Source of the DNA: Pyrenochaeta sp. MPI-SDFR-AT-0127
Taxonomy: Eukaryota; Ascomycota; Dothideomycetes; Pleosporales; Cucurbitariaceae
Direction: 5' to 3'
DNA: 64,000 bases
Assembly: GCA_020747015.1 (NCBI GenBank)
Contig: JAGTJM010000002.1
Span: 682,001 to 746,000 of the forward strand
The first letter of the stretch is position 1. Every line of letters starts with the position of its first letter. The translations under genes and the position numbers were made by a program. Shown here piece by piece: positions 51,930 to 63,254 of the stretch. The notes under the pieces are model-generated. The model had not been told where the DNA came from. It saw only the letters and a list, made by a program, of their open reading frames with translations, and did not search any database.

Positions 51930-53091
51930 TGCTGGTAAGAAAATTGAAGCGGAAATGTGAGCTGCTGTTCCGTAGATGACAAGAGGATTGAGATCTCGGT
52001 CAGGTTCTTGTGAGCTTTTATATGCCTGTAAAATCTGCTTAGATCGAGCGAAGACTGAGTGACCTCAAGGCGCACCGCATGGCTTCGCCGCCTACATGCA
52101 GCAAGCTCTCTCAACTCTATCGTTTGCTTACGAGGGGCTCCTTCCTCTATGAGGGTGTCAGCGATATCGATGTGGTGCCGCGGAGTATACACCTTGACAT
52201 CGTAGACCTTCGCCAAGATTGAAAATACTAGCTCTTTTCATAACAGTGCGAGGTCAACAAGGAATCCGAACGGCAAAATTGATAGATATTGTATAAATGT
52301 CTCAAACATTCCACCTAGCTGCGCTATGCGTGCTAGGTGCTGGAGTGTTTCGGTAACTTCTTACACAACTATATGATTGCTAGGAAGCCTGCAATTTGCC
52401 TGCTGGGTTCGTCACGAATGAGTTTTCTACTAAATGGGAACGGGACGGGGCGTACTTGGCTCAGCGGCGAGGGTACTTCGCCGTAATGGTACGTGACATG
52501 AAGCCTTACATGCAGCTACTGAAGGCCTGACTTGCGTATGCAGTGGTAGTCACGTAGGGCCGCCCTGACTTAAACCGAGTGAGAGGATAGGGTACCATCA
52601 ACCACCTAGATGGGTGGTGTCTACTCGTACGCCACGAGTTGAACGCCATATCGGTCTACAATCGCATGGCCATGTGCGCAATCACGACTCTGAAGGTAAA
52701 GATGATGTTGTGCAGCAGCCTGGTGTAACATTTATTGTGAACCAATACTTGATTAAAATGACCGGGTAAAAAGAAACGCGGAAGCGCGCAACAAGTTGTG
52801 GCGCCTGCATGTCATACAGATCGCCGACTTCGAAAATGCTGAGTATATCGCACAAAATGTTGTCAGGGTACAATTCCTGAATCAAGAAATGCAAATGACG
52901 AAGCGCTATGAGGCCGTGACAACGTTACAAAGACGTCTGGAAAGTAGAAGCCAGTGACAAGAAATGTATGAACAGGAAACAATAAATCGCTATGTTTCAA
53001 AAGGGTCAGTGCTGGTTGGATGCCGAGGAAGGGGCGTGTTAAGAAAGGACAAGCCACATTAGGCAAGAGCCAATGTGATACAAAGAAGACT
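51930..53091. other. Intergenic region, no gene seen
   Basis: About 1.2 kb between two minus-strand genes. Short frames only; none shows a signal peptide or family motif. Confidence 0.5.
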
Positions 53092-54371
53092 TCATAATCC
53101 CATCCGGCGTATCATCGCTCGTGATTCGGCTTCAGAGAGTTCACGGCCATGGATATTGATACGGCCCTCTTCAACCTGGGCAAGATCTGGTTTGACTATG
53201 CCCTCGTGTAGGTATTTGAGAAATAAGAGCAGTCGTTCTTCAAAGGCGGTGTACGGATGCTGCTCTTGTGCTCGTTCGATTGACTCTAAAGATGATTGAG
53301 ATGAGCGTTGAGGTAAGAGCTGTGCTACATTAGTTTCTTCATCCGATGATGGTGTAGGATGCCATACCTCGTCGATGTACCGACGCTTGATATTCGTCCA
53401 GTCCCGGTTTTGCTCGCGAGGGTTGTTTTCATCGCAGAACAGTCGCCGCATTGCCGTCACATCAGCTGGTTCCTCAGCCCAGCGCTCGACACCAGGACAG
53501 CCAAATGCAAAGACTGTGTTAAATGGCTCTGGCCCGTAGACGCCGTTTCGTAAAAACTCTTCGATGACAGCCTGGAGCATGAACTGTCCCGCCAAGTCAA
53601 ACCACTCAGTCGTAGGCGACCAGTCGTCGTCCAGGTTGACTCTCGCGGCAGTAAGCTCGACGAAGAGTGGAAGTAAGCAGTGGAGTGAGGGCGTGCCTGC
53701 CACGTCTGTTACCCATCTCCTCTGATCATGAGGCATGTTCAGAGCAGATGCAAGGCCGTTTCGATTTTCAAACAGGGCGCCATCAGACAGTGGAAACTCC
53801 CTTTGCTGGTCGAAAGGTTGTCGTAGCGCCGGAGGGTGTTGGGTTCTTTCTTTCCAGTAGTCACCACGGCTTTTGTTCTGCTCTCGCAGCTCGGTAAGAG
53901 ACTCTTCAGTTGTCCAGGTCTCATTGTGGTGAAGTCGATGTGTGAAGACCAGGGCGAACTGCAGCAGCTTGGAGCGAAACGCGGCTTTACTGTCTAGACG
54001 GCGCCCGTGGTGTTTGTACTTGAGAAAGGTCCTCCAATCTTTGTCTCACGTTAGCCGACTTCGAAACATTTTGTCCCTGGATGCTACACACCAGAAGTCA
54101 TGCTGACCAAGGCGTTGGGAAGGTCTGAATGGTACGGGTCGATACTCGATCTCCACTCGAATACCAGTCCAGTGGCCTTGTAGACGAGAAAATCCAAAAT
54201 GGTAAGGTCGACGTCAAACTGGTCCTCTTCCTCGTTCTCCATGCGCCGGGTTAGATTGAGGAAGCCATCTTGGGAGTCTCCATTGCCATGCTGAGCTCTT
54301 GCCAGCGTGTCTCGCAACTCTTGCTCCAAGTCTCGCATGGTTGGGTCGTGGATGCGTGCGGTGGCTAACAT
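53092..54371 (-). CDS. Conserved-looking fungal protein of unknown function
   Basis: Two exons (54371-54092 and 54038-53092) join in phase 1 across a 53-bp intron and give 408 residues. Recognisable order: an N-terminal helix (MRDLEQELRDTLARAQ), a block LTILDFLVYKATGLVFEWR, then DWRTFLKYKHHGRRLDSKAAFRSKLLQFALVF, and Trp-rich loops (WSPTTEWFDLAGQFMLQAVIEEFL; FAFGCPGVERW). The C-terminus is acidic/helical and ends MIRRMGL. No domain name comes to mind and there is no signal peptide or membrane helix. It is likely intracellular and structured. The start could be the internal Met at 54338, which heads the first helix. Confidence 0.7.
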
Positions 54372-55133
54372 GGGGAAAGGTGGGTATAAGAAGACAGGAT
54401 ATGAAATGAAGACGAGAGTAGGAAGAAAACAAAGGCACAGAATAAATGAAAGAAGCGGGCTACGAGACGGTTAACGAGCAACTTATCGAAGACGAGGGTG
54501 CATCCCACAGTAAGCCCACTTTGCAAAGACCAACTGGGAGAGCGGCAGACTGCTTCGGGAGTATCGTTCATGCATTCACGAGGACGGTTTGAGTCGCGTA
54601 CAGGGGCAAGTTGGCGAGGCATGCGTAACCGAAGTCGAAAGGAATCGAGGTCAAACCCTTCACGAGTCGTGTGTACCTTGGGACGGCTGCAGCGCCCATT
54701 GTCTCCACCTGCTTGCTACCGTGTGTTTGACCAGCGAAGGGACGCGGAGAGAGCCGCACGTGCCGCTGGTGGCGGCCTTTGACACGGCGGCGTCTTGGTC
54801 AACGGTTTCTTGTGGGAGCAATTCTTCCGTTCTCCTCCTCTGTGTGTTTACAACAAGAGCCACCGCATGCTGCATCAAGTCTAGTCCACACAGGTACAAT
54901 CGCAATTCTCCACCACGGCTGGCTCCTGAGTCGATCATTTATGCGGACTAGGGGGTGGCGGCGGGTGGCAGTGGCCCCATCCCATGCTGAACTAATGCAC
55001 AGGCCGCCAGCCCATGTCCCCCGCCACTACCCTGGACGCCCGCTGGACGCTCTCTCCCCTCCGGATCCACCCCACGTCTAGACAGCCTCTCCTTGGAACA
55101 TGCGCGCCCTCACACGGCAGCCATTGCCCGACA
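54372..55133. promoter_or_regulatory. Divergent promoter region
   Basis: About 760 bp between the unknown gene (minus) and the J-protein gene (plus). Open frames here on both strands lack protein features. No clear core-promoter motif. Confidence 0.4.
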
Positions 55134-56036
55134 ATGCTGTCTAAGAAGTCGTCGCTACTCTTGTCGTCCTATGCTAACTTCAGCCCCCTCTGCTATAGCC
55201 ACACCTCCCCCGCCGCCGCCGCCGCCGCCCACCCGCCTTGGTGTGCGCGTCATACATTGTCACGACACACGCGCAGTTATGCCCAGCAAGTCGACGCTGG
55301 CGATGCAGACCTGCTGAACTGGCCCGAGGCCGTCAAGCCGCACAAGACGCCGACGCCATATCAAATCCTCAGGTGCAGCAAAGGCGACGCCTACAGCAAG
55401 AACCGCTTCTATGCCCTCGTCAAGCTGTACCACCCCGACCGCTGCCACCCTACCTCGGCAGTCGCCCGTCTACCCCTCCATGTGCGCCTTGAGCGATATC
55501 GCATGCTAGTTGCTGCTCACGACATCCTGTCCGATATTGAGAAGCGCAAGGCATACGATACATGGGGCCATGGCTGGATCGGCCACCAGAATCTGCCCAC
55601 CGCACACCATCATTACAATTGGGAATACGACCAGCGCAGGTGGGCCAGCGATCCCCGCAATAATGCCACATGGGAGGACTGGGAGCGATGGCATGGCGAG
55701 AATGACGGCAGCAAGGAGCCTGACGCTCGAACAGTACAACTGTCAAACTTTGCCTTCATGTCGCTGATTTTCGCCTTTGTGAGCATAGGCGGCGTGGTGC
55801 AGGGCACTCGATTCAGCACCTTCAACAGCTCCGTGATTGAGAGGAGAGACCAGATACACCGCGAAGCGAGCATGGAGCTCCGACGCAGTAAGAACGCCAC
55901 CATCAGCGGGGATCGGGACGAAAGGATACGAACCTTTTTAGAGCATAGAGAATCGTCCATTATGGGCGAACAGTCGTATCAGCGCCTGCTTCCCCCCGCC
56001 GACACCTGTGCACCCGATACGGTTAGGAGAGATTAA
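55134..56036 (+). CDS. Mitochondrial-type J-domain (DnaJ) membrane protein
   Basis: A 300-residue single-exon protein from ATG 55134. The first 50 residues are basic/hydroxylated with a run of alanines (from a GCC repeat near 55206-55230) and resemble a mitochondrial presequence. The J-domain (about 73-135) has TPYQILRCSKGDAYSKNRFYALVKLYHPDRCHP with the Hsp70-stimulating HPD at 100-102, then a long helix ending DILSDIEKRKAYDTWG. One membrane helix follows at about 205-225 (FAFMSLIFAFVSIGGVVQG). The family resembles fungal single-pass J-proteins of the mitochondrial inner membrane. The partner Hsp70 and exact role are unknown. The frame is open upstream to 55014, but that part looks like leader. 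Confidence 0.85.
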   Translation: MLSKKSSLLLSSYANFSPLCYSHTSPAAAAAAHPPWCARHTLSRHTRSYAQQVDAGDADLLNWPEAVKPHKTPTPYQILRCSKGDAYSKNRFYALVKLYHPDRCHPTSAVARLPLHVRLERYRMLVAAHDILSDIEKRKAYDTWGHGWIGHQNLPTAHHHYNWEYDQRRWASDPRNNATWEDWERWHGENDGSKEPDARTVQLSNFAFMSLIFAFVSIGGVVQGTRFSTFNSSVIERRDQIHREASMELRRSKNATISGDRDERIRTFLEHRESSIMGEQSYQRLLPPADTCAPDTVRRD

Positions 56037-56718
56037 GAGCACATTTTGGTGCCTACCACGGCGTTACTGTTGATCAAGTGCACGTTTGTGCGCACTTGGG
56101 TGTATATCCTGGATGCGCTATCGCGCTAATGTTGGGGCATGAACGGAGCTTGGGCGCATGGTTCTTGTACATATGACTTGGGAACGCGGTATATACGGAC
56201 GGGAGCTTGGAGGCTTATCCCGGATTTTCATGCGCTCAGACGCTACGCAAATTCAACGACAGTCAAACGAAAGCAAGATTGACCTCAGCCTTGGTCGTAC
56301 AATCTCCACTGCTTCAATGCCGTGTGATTCACCAAGAATGGTTATATTACCACTGAGCGGCACAGTCGTGGCTAACTTTTGTCAAATATTGAATAGGCGC
56401 ATTGCACAAGGAAAAGCACCTCAGAATACGACGGATGTAGACATGTACCACCAGAAATGGCAGAGTCTCAAACACCAACCGTCTGCCGCCCTACCCGTGT
56501 CACATAACTGGTACAGATCAGCGTTTTCCCGAGACTGTTTCAGCTTAGCACAACACCAGCCTATATGACACGGTACTATTACTACACTAGTAAGACTACT
56601 CAAAATGCATGAATAAACGCCATCAATGCAATCTTACCAACTACGACTCAGAGCTGGGCCGGCAAAAATGATGCGATGTCTAGAACCCGCACACAAATGG
56701 AAAAGGCAATCCCTTCAC
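56037..56718. other. Convergent intergenic region
   Basis: 3' flanks of the J-protein gene and the chitinase gene. No gene seen. Confidence 0.5.
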
Positions 56719-58651
56719 CTAGCCCGCGAATCCATTCTTGATGTTATCGAACTGCGAGTCGGGGTACGCCAACCAGTTCGGACTGGACTCGATGCCCTTG
56801 CCCCCTCGTCCACCAAGTCCTTTCACGACCTGGCATAATTGTCAGCCTTTCGTTCGTTCTCGGCTAATGGGAAATAGAAAGTGGACTTACATTGGAGATG
56901 ATGCTTTCATCGCCTTTTTTATCCCCACTAACTTCCCACCACATTGCCCCGCCCAACTTATTTTGCTTGATGTACTCCACCTTCCTCATCGCCATGTCCA
57001 CATTGTCATAGCTGACCAACATCCCTGTCTCCCCGTTGTAGCTGTACGTAGCCCCAGCCTCCTCATCATAGTGCTCTTTCGCACCACTCAAAGGCAGGTC
57101 TTTGAAGTCATACACACCCTTCTCCCAGGTGCCCGCACCGATACCCTCGTATGGCTTGCCCAGACCTTCCGTATTGGTGAAGGCTCGGCCGTACAGCGGC
57201 ATGCCGAGAATCAATTTCGAGGCGGGGACGCCAGCGGCAAGGTAAGCCGTAACCACGGAGAAGGTGTTGAAAGGTGTGGATGACGGGTTTGAAAGCGATG
57301 GTTTGAGATTAGCAGAGTGGCCCGAGGATTTGTCCCACGAACCGGCGTAATCGTATGCCTGGTTTCATCAGTGAAAAAATTTCAAGCGCAAAAACTTGGG
57401 CACTCGCTACAAACCATAAGGTTGATGAAATCCAACACGTCTGAAATCTCTTTCAACGGCATGTTGCGGTAATTCTTCTCCCCGGCTGGTGCTGCAATGC
57501 TTAGAAGAAACTTTGGCTTCTCTTCATTCCCATAGTCGTCCCCGTACACGAGAGTCTCTGCATAGTCGTCGAGCCGAGAGCGTATCTCTCTGAGCAATGC
57601 CAATAGTTGTCCTCCCTGGGCTGTATCTTGCGGATACTCCCAGTCCACGTCAATTCCATCAAAACCATAGTCTCTAACTAGTTCCACACAACTATCCGCA
57701 AACCGTCTCCGTCCCTGTTCTGTCGCGGCTGGCACATCGAAATGCTTCTTCTCATTCGTGTACGTCCAGCCTCCTATGCTCAGCAGTACCTTCAGGTTGC
57801 GATTCGCCGCCTTGAGGAGTTGGAGCTGCTTCATCGCGCCGTAGACATTTTTCCCGGCTTCGTTCCACGAGTCACCTGCATAATGGATCTCGGTGTCTGC
57901 GTACGGGTCGGTGAGAAAAACGGTGCCGTCCTCTCTATTGTCCGCGAAGGCATAGAGCAAATGCGTAAGCTGTGAGGCAGGGATTTGCTGGGGGAAGAAT
58001 TTGCGCGCGTATATGTCCCAGTTGCCAAAGTATGCGAGTGAGCGGTACCCAGGACGGACTTCGACGTCAGCCTCGGGTGAAGAGGGAGTACTGGTCTGCT
58101 GAGGCACGGAAGAGACAGAGATAATTGCGTGGCTTGCTGTCTTGGAAGAAGATTGGGGATGTGGGGTAGATGTCTAAAGTCAAGATCAGTGAGCTGTTCT
58201 GTAGGAAAGGGAAATCGCCTACAGATGGACTGCCAAACTTGCTTGATCGAAGTGTACTAGTTGGCTTGTCGATCGGTTCAGTTGGAGGTTTTGGCTGGTT
58301 GTATTTGTTTTCGGAGAACTGAAGCCATGTTAGAAATAGGTCAACATTGGCAGTATGGGCAATAAAAATGATGATGGTCGCGGGGATCAAAGATGGATTC
58401 GAGACTGGTGTTTTATTGTCTCTTTCAAGGAGCAAAAGAAAGCAATCACAGATGCTTGACTATCGTCAATGTTTGTCTGAGGGCATTGGTTGCTCTTGAC
58501 ATGCATGGGATGGTTGCAGACATACTAGGAACTTTATGATCTTGTCGACTTGCTGTTCCAAAAATTCAATTTTGTTCTCGACGACGCAGTACCAATCACA
58601 GTCATCCTCAGCTGCCCTCTTGTCCTGCGCAACTACAGCGACTGCAAACAT
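56719..58651 (-). CDS. GH18 chitinase with an unusual N-terminal extension
   Basis: Glycoside hydrolase family 18 endochitinase-like enzyme that cleaves beta-1,4-GlcNAc polymers. Catalytic exons are 58173-57415, 57358-56891 and 56829-56719. The domain runs from GYRSLAYFGNWDIY (about 116) through SIGGW and the catalytic DGIDVDWE (246-253, acid Glu253), to INLMAYDYAGSWD, ILGMPLYGRAF and GAMWWEVSGDKKG. Its end is SPNWLAYPDSQFDNIKNG. Introns of 61, 56 and 49 bp are in phase. Two further exons upstream (58651-58526, 58318-58223) also fit in phase 0. They would add a short hydrophobic start (MFAVAVVAQ), a CDWYC motif, a coiled-coil-like helix and a Pro/Ser/Thr linker. That would make a secreted 519-residue protein. 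The N-terminal exons are plausible but unproven, and the 207-bp first intron is long. Confidence 0.85.
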
Positions 58652-60347
58652 GACAAAGGTGAGGTAGATCCATCGTAACCGTAAAGACCGTGCGCGCTAG
58701 TGCCAGTTAGTATCCATGCCATGTACCAGGGGTGGTCGTCCTCCTGCCACTCCTGCTCCCACTTACCAGCATATTCAGATCTCTCTTCCCAGCAAACGGA
58801 TATCTTCTCGAAGCTACACACCAGGAACACAACGCCCAAATAATCACCTTAAGAATACATTGCCTGCATTATCAACCCCGCAGGCAACCCTCCCTTGTGG
58901 GCCCTGACCAATGTCTCGCTCCCTTGGTACCTTGCAGGTGTCATTCCTTGAGGCCAATGCGGTCAACCAGCGAACGCGCGTTTATTGTCATTCCTGAATC
59001 TGTTTCGCTTTATTTGGAGCGGTCGAGACACGCGGGCGATTATGCACAGGCTGTTATTGCTGTTCTGGAAAAGAGGCGCAGAGATGAGTACGACGGAAGG
59101 TGCAAAGGAGGAGTGGAAAGATGACAGATGGCCGTTGGCAGCATGATCCTTGTGACAAGATGGGCTGATGCTGACTTGCTGGAATCATGGGTAGCATTGT
59201 GGTCTCGGAAATCATGGCTCAAGAGGTGGAGCTGGGCTGGTACCAAGGCATCAGATGTTGCTCAAACAAGACCATTTTTGCAAGCACGCCTCCTTTGAAG
59301 TGTTTAAGGACCTTCGACTTGCCACCTGCATCGACATTTTGAGTATTGTTACAGCAATGGTGTCATTGCGGCCCGGCAGAAGCTTTTGAGACGAATCCCA
59401 GGCTGTTGCCGCGAGAGGCAGAACGCTGCTTACACGTTAGGATAGTCCACTAGGCTTTGGAAAACGTTCCAACCATGTTAATCCGGAATGGGAAAACCCC
59501 ACCTCCCCGCATATTTTTGACCAACAGATACACTTGTGATCGCGCTTTCGAATCACGAGAACTACATACCTGCTGACACTTGGACAGCTCCTACACATCA
59601 TGGAAACAGGACTGCGATTGATTTGAGCAGCTGAATTGAAACGATGCACTCATACCATGACGCTTGCTTCGGTCTCATCCGGTAATTACCACCGTACTTT
59701 GGATCACTTCGCAAGCTTCGTAGTGACACATAAGTCTTCAGGCACACTGTAACATGACTGTATGTGAGGTGCTGAGATGATGGGAAGGCGAGGCAGGTGT
59801 ATCGGAGGTTGGAGAAGTTGTTGATGGATATGGATAATGCGAGACATCGTTTACTAAGGAAAAGAGAACCCGGGATGGCTTGCGATTTGCAACTATCACG
59901 TCGCACCGCTCGTGTTTAGAACGGGAGATAGAAGCGCTGAGGGCGGCATACAGGACTTTCCATCTGTCCCGTTATTTGTGCCGCATGTTCTTGACTACGT
60001 ATTTGGCGCGAGGCATCGCAGTGTCTGGCGGTTTAATCCGTGCACGGCGTGGAGGGATTCGCAAGGTTGGCATTCAATGGTGCAGAAGCGACATCGTAGT
60101 TACGTTTCTGTTCGTTGTCACTCTCCAGGAGACTCTTTTTCCGCAACGTTACGTCATGTATGAATGAGTTGGTAAGCACTTAAGACTTCGCTTATAAGTA
60201 CACTGGGATGCTGCTCATGAACCTTTTACGCCTTCGTGACCGCAACCTCCTTTCACAACCACGAATCCATCCCCTCGTGATATAACTTTACTCTCCCTTT
60301 TACCCGAGGTTGTAGCTAATACAGGCTAGGATTAGTGGTAGTTGCTC
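58652..60347. other. Intergenic region, no gene seen
   Basis: About 1.7 kb between the chitinase gene (minus) and a small plus-strand gene. Frames up to 130 codons occur but none shows family features or codon pattern like the neighbours. Confidence 0.5.
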
Positions 60348-61015
60348 ATGAATCCTTCTTCGAATAGCGAGAGCGAATTGATCATGTCCTCGCCAGCGGC
60401 GCAGTCGCTATCTGACCATGAAGGATCGAAACCTAGCAACGATGCATCCCGGTTCCCAACCCAACTCAAGCCGAAGGATCCAACTTTACATGAAGCTGCC
60501 ACACACCAACTCGAGGCATTTGTTGGATCTATACGCAGCCCAGCGGATGGCAAGTGCTTCGATAATCTTGGCACCGACGGAGTGTGGAGGGTTCTGCAAT
60601 GGTTACCCACGCCGCCTGATCAGCCCACTGGTATCGAAGTGTACGACGCGAAACCCATGTCGCCAGAATTGATTAAGTTCTATCTTGACAGGCGGCCTTG
60701 GAGCCAGGCGACAGAGGACCAGTTTCGAGGAGTCGATGGAAGAGCAGTTCCACAGGAGTAAGTAACGCTGATGAGTGCACTGTATGTATGAACATTACCT
60801 GACTTGATGCCACAATCCCTAGACAGTGGTTCCACCCCCCTCAAGGGATTATTCCCTGTATGGGCACTAAAAACGAGCGCCTTGAGGAGCTAAGGAAGTG
60901 GCGCGAAGAGAGGGTGCAGTTGGAACAGAAAGTTGCGTGTGGAGAAATCAGCAAGGATTCACTTGGGCCAGCTTATGGCAGCGTTCAAAGTGATTATGAT
61001 CTGCGCCCTCGTTGA
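60348..61015 (+). CDS. Small fungal protein of unknown function
   Basis: Two exons (60348-60757, 60823-61015) join in phase 2 across a 65-bp intron with GTAAGT donor and CCTAG acceptor. They give 200 residues. The N-terminus is Ser-rich. The middle has LGTDGVWRVLQWLPTPPDQPTGIEVYDAKPMSPELIKFYLDRRPW in several shorter motifs. The C-terminal exon has QWFHPPQGIIPCMGTKNERLEELRKWREERVQ, then a helical tail. No signal peptide, membrane helix or known domain is seen. The clean splice join and uneven composition support a real gene, but the function is unknown. Confidence 0.65.
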
Positions 61016-61636
61016 CCACTTCCGAGAGGCAACTTCTTTTAGCATTTGAGTGACTTGTTACGAGATTAGGGATGAGTTATCGTGTGACTTCATGGTGGTA
61101 TTGGTGATGGACTATCTTGCCTCGTTAAGTGGAGGAGTGTGTGATGTTACCGATTCGGTCACTGGAACAGGTCTCACGCAATAATGTGATAATGCAACTC
61201 TGGCTGCATACTCGGATGCGATACCCCAGGTTGACTAAGAGCCCCGACAGCTTAGTATCACGCCTTGCTCCGCGTCTTGGGATAACCACGCCAGTCGGCC
61301 AAGGATGCTCGCACCGTCTCGCACCATCAAAGCCTTCAAAACGCATGCCCGAGGTATCCGCTTTTGAACTCATGGTGAATATGTAACGGTGTGACGGTGT
61401 TGAGTTGACGATACGGGAGCCTGCAAGACCTCACGGAACGCGACCCCACCTTTTCGGAAGCCTGTCACCATAAGACACGCTAGGGCAAGGCATACATATG
61501 CATTCGAGGGTGGCGACCGTGTATGGGTGGCGGTGTGCACCATTCTTGCCATGGGTGTGTGTTGGCTACGACGTAGAAGTTTTACCGGGACTTTAAGCAC
61601 ATAGTTCTTACTGGGCCTTGCGGGACACTTTAGGAG
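61016..61636. other. Intergenic region
   Basis: About 620 bp between the small gene and the ankyrin relic. No coding signal recognised. Confidence 0.5.
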
Positions 61637-62186
61637 ATGGATGTACCTATGATCAAGATGTGTGGCTTGTGTATAATACAGTCTAGCATGGCCAAGAAGC
61701 CATATGTATACCTTTCACCAGGATCGACGGTAGTATCTACAAGTGATGGGCCTCTCGGAGCACCAATAGACGCCGCAGCAATGTACAGTCCGGAAGCCCT
61801 ACGCTTCATAGTGAAAACGGGGAAAGGCAGACATGACAGAACAGATTACGAAGGATGGACAGTACTACATGTTGCTGCAAATATCGGACCAGTAGCGAGC
61901 ATCCAATAAGTCCTTGGCCTGGGTTTTAGTGTCAACCAGCCGAAAAAGATGATGGTCGCCTCTCCACAATACTGCATTATCTGAGACTACAGCTCAGTTA
62001 AATATTTTGCCGCCTCACTGAAAACCGAATCTTGATGGCTGGATGCCACTCCATTTGTCTTGTCAATGGAACGTACCTGAAGCATTAAAACTGTTCACAG
62101 AAGCAGGTGTTCGCCCCACAGAGGTAACCACAAAAGAGCCGCGATGGCGATGGAGCCTTTCCGAATGCTGTGACGTTTAACAATCG
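61637..62186 (+). pseudogene. Ankyrin-repeat protein relic
   Basis: The plus strand carries at least three degenerate ankyrin repeats in two frames. First is a block near 61790-61909 with DYEGWTVLHVAANIGPVASIQ ending in TAA. Then, after a +1 shift near 61955, come WSPLHNTA near 61960 and, past a TGA, DGWMPLHLSCQWNVPEALKLF near 62033-62095. The conserved GWxPLH cores are clear. Stops and the frameshift show decay. What domain the intact protein carried (kinase, NACHT, HET or others are common with ankyrins) cannot be read. Decayed downstream coding may extend to about 62340. Confidence 0.6.
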
Positions 62187-63254
62187 TAGTCTTGTAGGCC
62201 TTGAAGAAACAACATCTCATTCGATGTTGGTTCAAGTCCCTTAGACAACAGAAGGTGCCATGCTTGGTGTATGCCAAAACCTTCCTCCAATACCGATTCG
62301 TGGCGGCTTTTATGGTGAAGAATGCCAATTAAACTACATGAATGTTTATAAACCTTCCATTATGTATGTTCGCTCTCGAAGAAGACCATAGAGCTAATTT
62401 ATTCATGGTCCAATATGTCATTGCTTGGAGTGTAGTGGTCCCGACTATTGCTTCATATGCAAGCTAAGTTCTGAAGATTCTCATCCCCACTCATCGTGGG
62501 ATGTATCCAACCCAAAATTATAAACCCGGAGCCACACCAACTTGGCTGATCCCAAAGGCTGGCCATGTCCATATGGAACTTGGACAGACTTGCAATCACC
62601 TACAGTCTCTTGTAGGTGTCTACAATTGGAGGGAGGACCAATACATCGCCTGCGAAACTGCAATGCTACTTTCCAGAGCGGGTACGGTATCTGCCTGGCT
62701 TTAGTCACTAAGATGCGACGAAAAGTTACTTGTACGCAAAGGTTTATATTCTGCAGGCGATGTATTGAACTATACGACCGATCTCTCCTTGCTCACAGCG
62801 TTGAGATTATGTCTCTTCCGCTGACTCCGCAAATCTAGTTCCAAGAATAGTGCCACTATCACATAAGCATCTGTGGGGCAAACATGCTGACGTTCTTTGT
62901 CCTTAGCCAATCAGCCATCTCAAAGCCACACTCGGGATTCCGCAAATGGAAAGGGGAGCTGCAGCCACAACAAATGGCATCAGCACTTCGGATAGGGCTG
63001 TGGCATACGCAACTGGTATCATTGGACACACGTGTTGATATTTGAGGTTCGGAGAATTTCAAATAGGTGAGGCTGAGGAAATGGGAGTGGCGGCTTACGA
63101 CCCTCAGGTGCCCACGTATAAGTACGATAGCGCCATTGCGCATGAATTAATTTAGCACAGCTGTGCTGAAGAGGAGCAACTAGCTCGTAGCCCTAAACAT
63201 TTTCGTTCAGTATAGAGCTGGGAATCTTGGAAAGTATTGTCGAAAAGCGATAAA
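62187..63254. other. Intergenic, possible continuation of the ankyrin relic
   Basis: From 62170 to 62340 the plus strand reads protein-like sequence with one TAG (near LVGLEETTSHSMLV and IPIRGGFYGEECQ). It may be the C-terminal part of the ankyrin relic. Beyond 62340 I see only short frames of uncertain meaning. Confidence 0.35.

Noticed and set aside
51926..52216. A 96-codon minus-strand frame just upstream of the secreted hydrolase
   Set aside because: It overlaps the hydrolase start by four bases and shows no signal peptide or domain.
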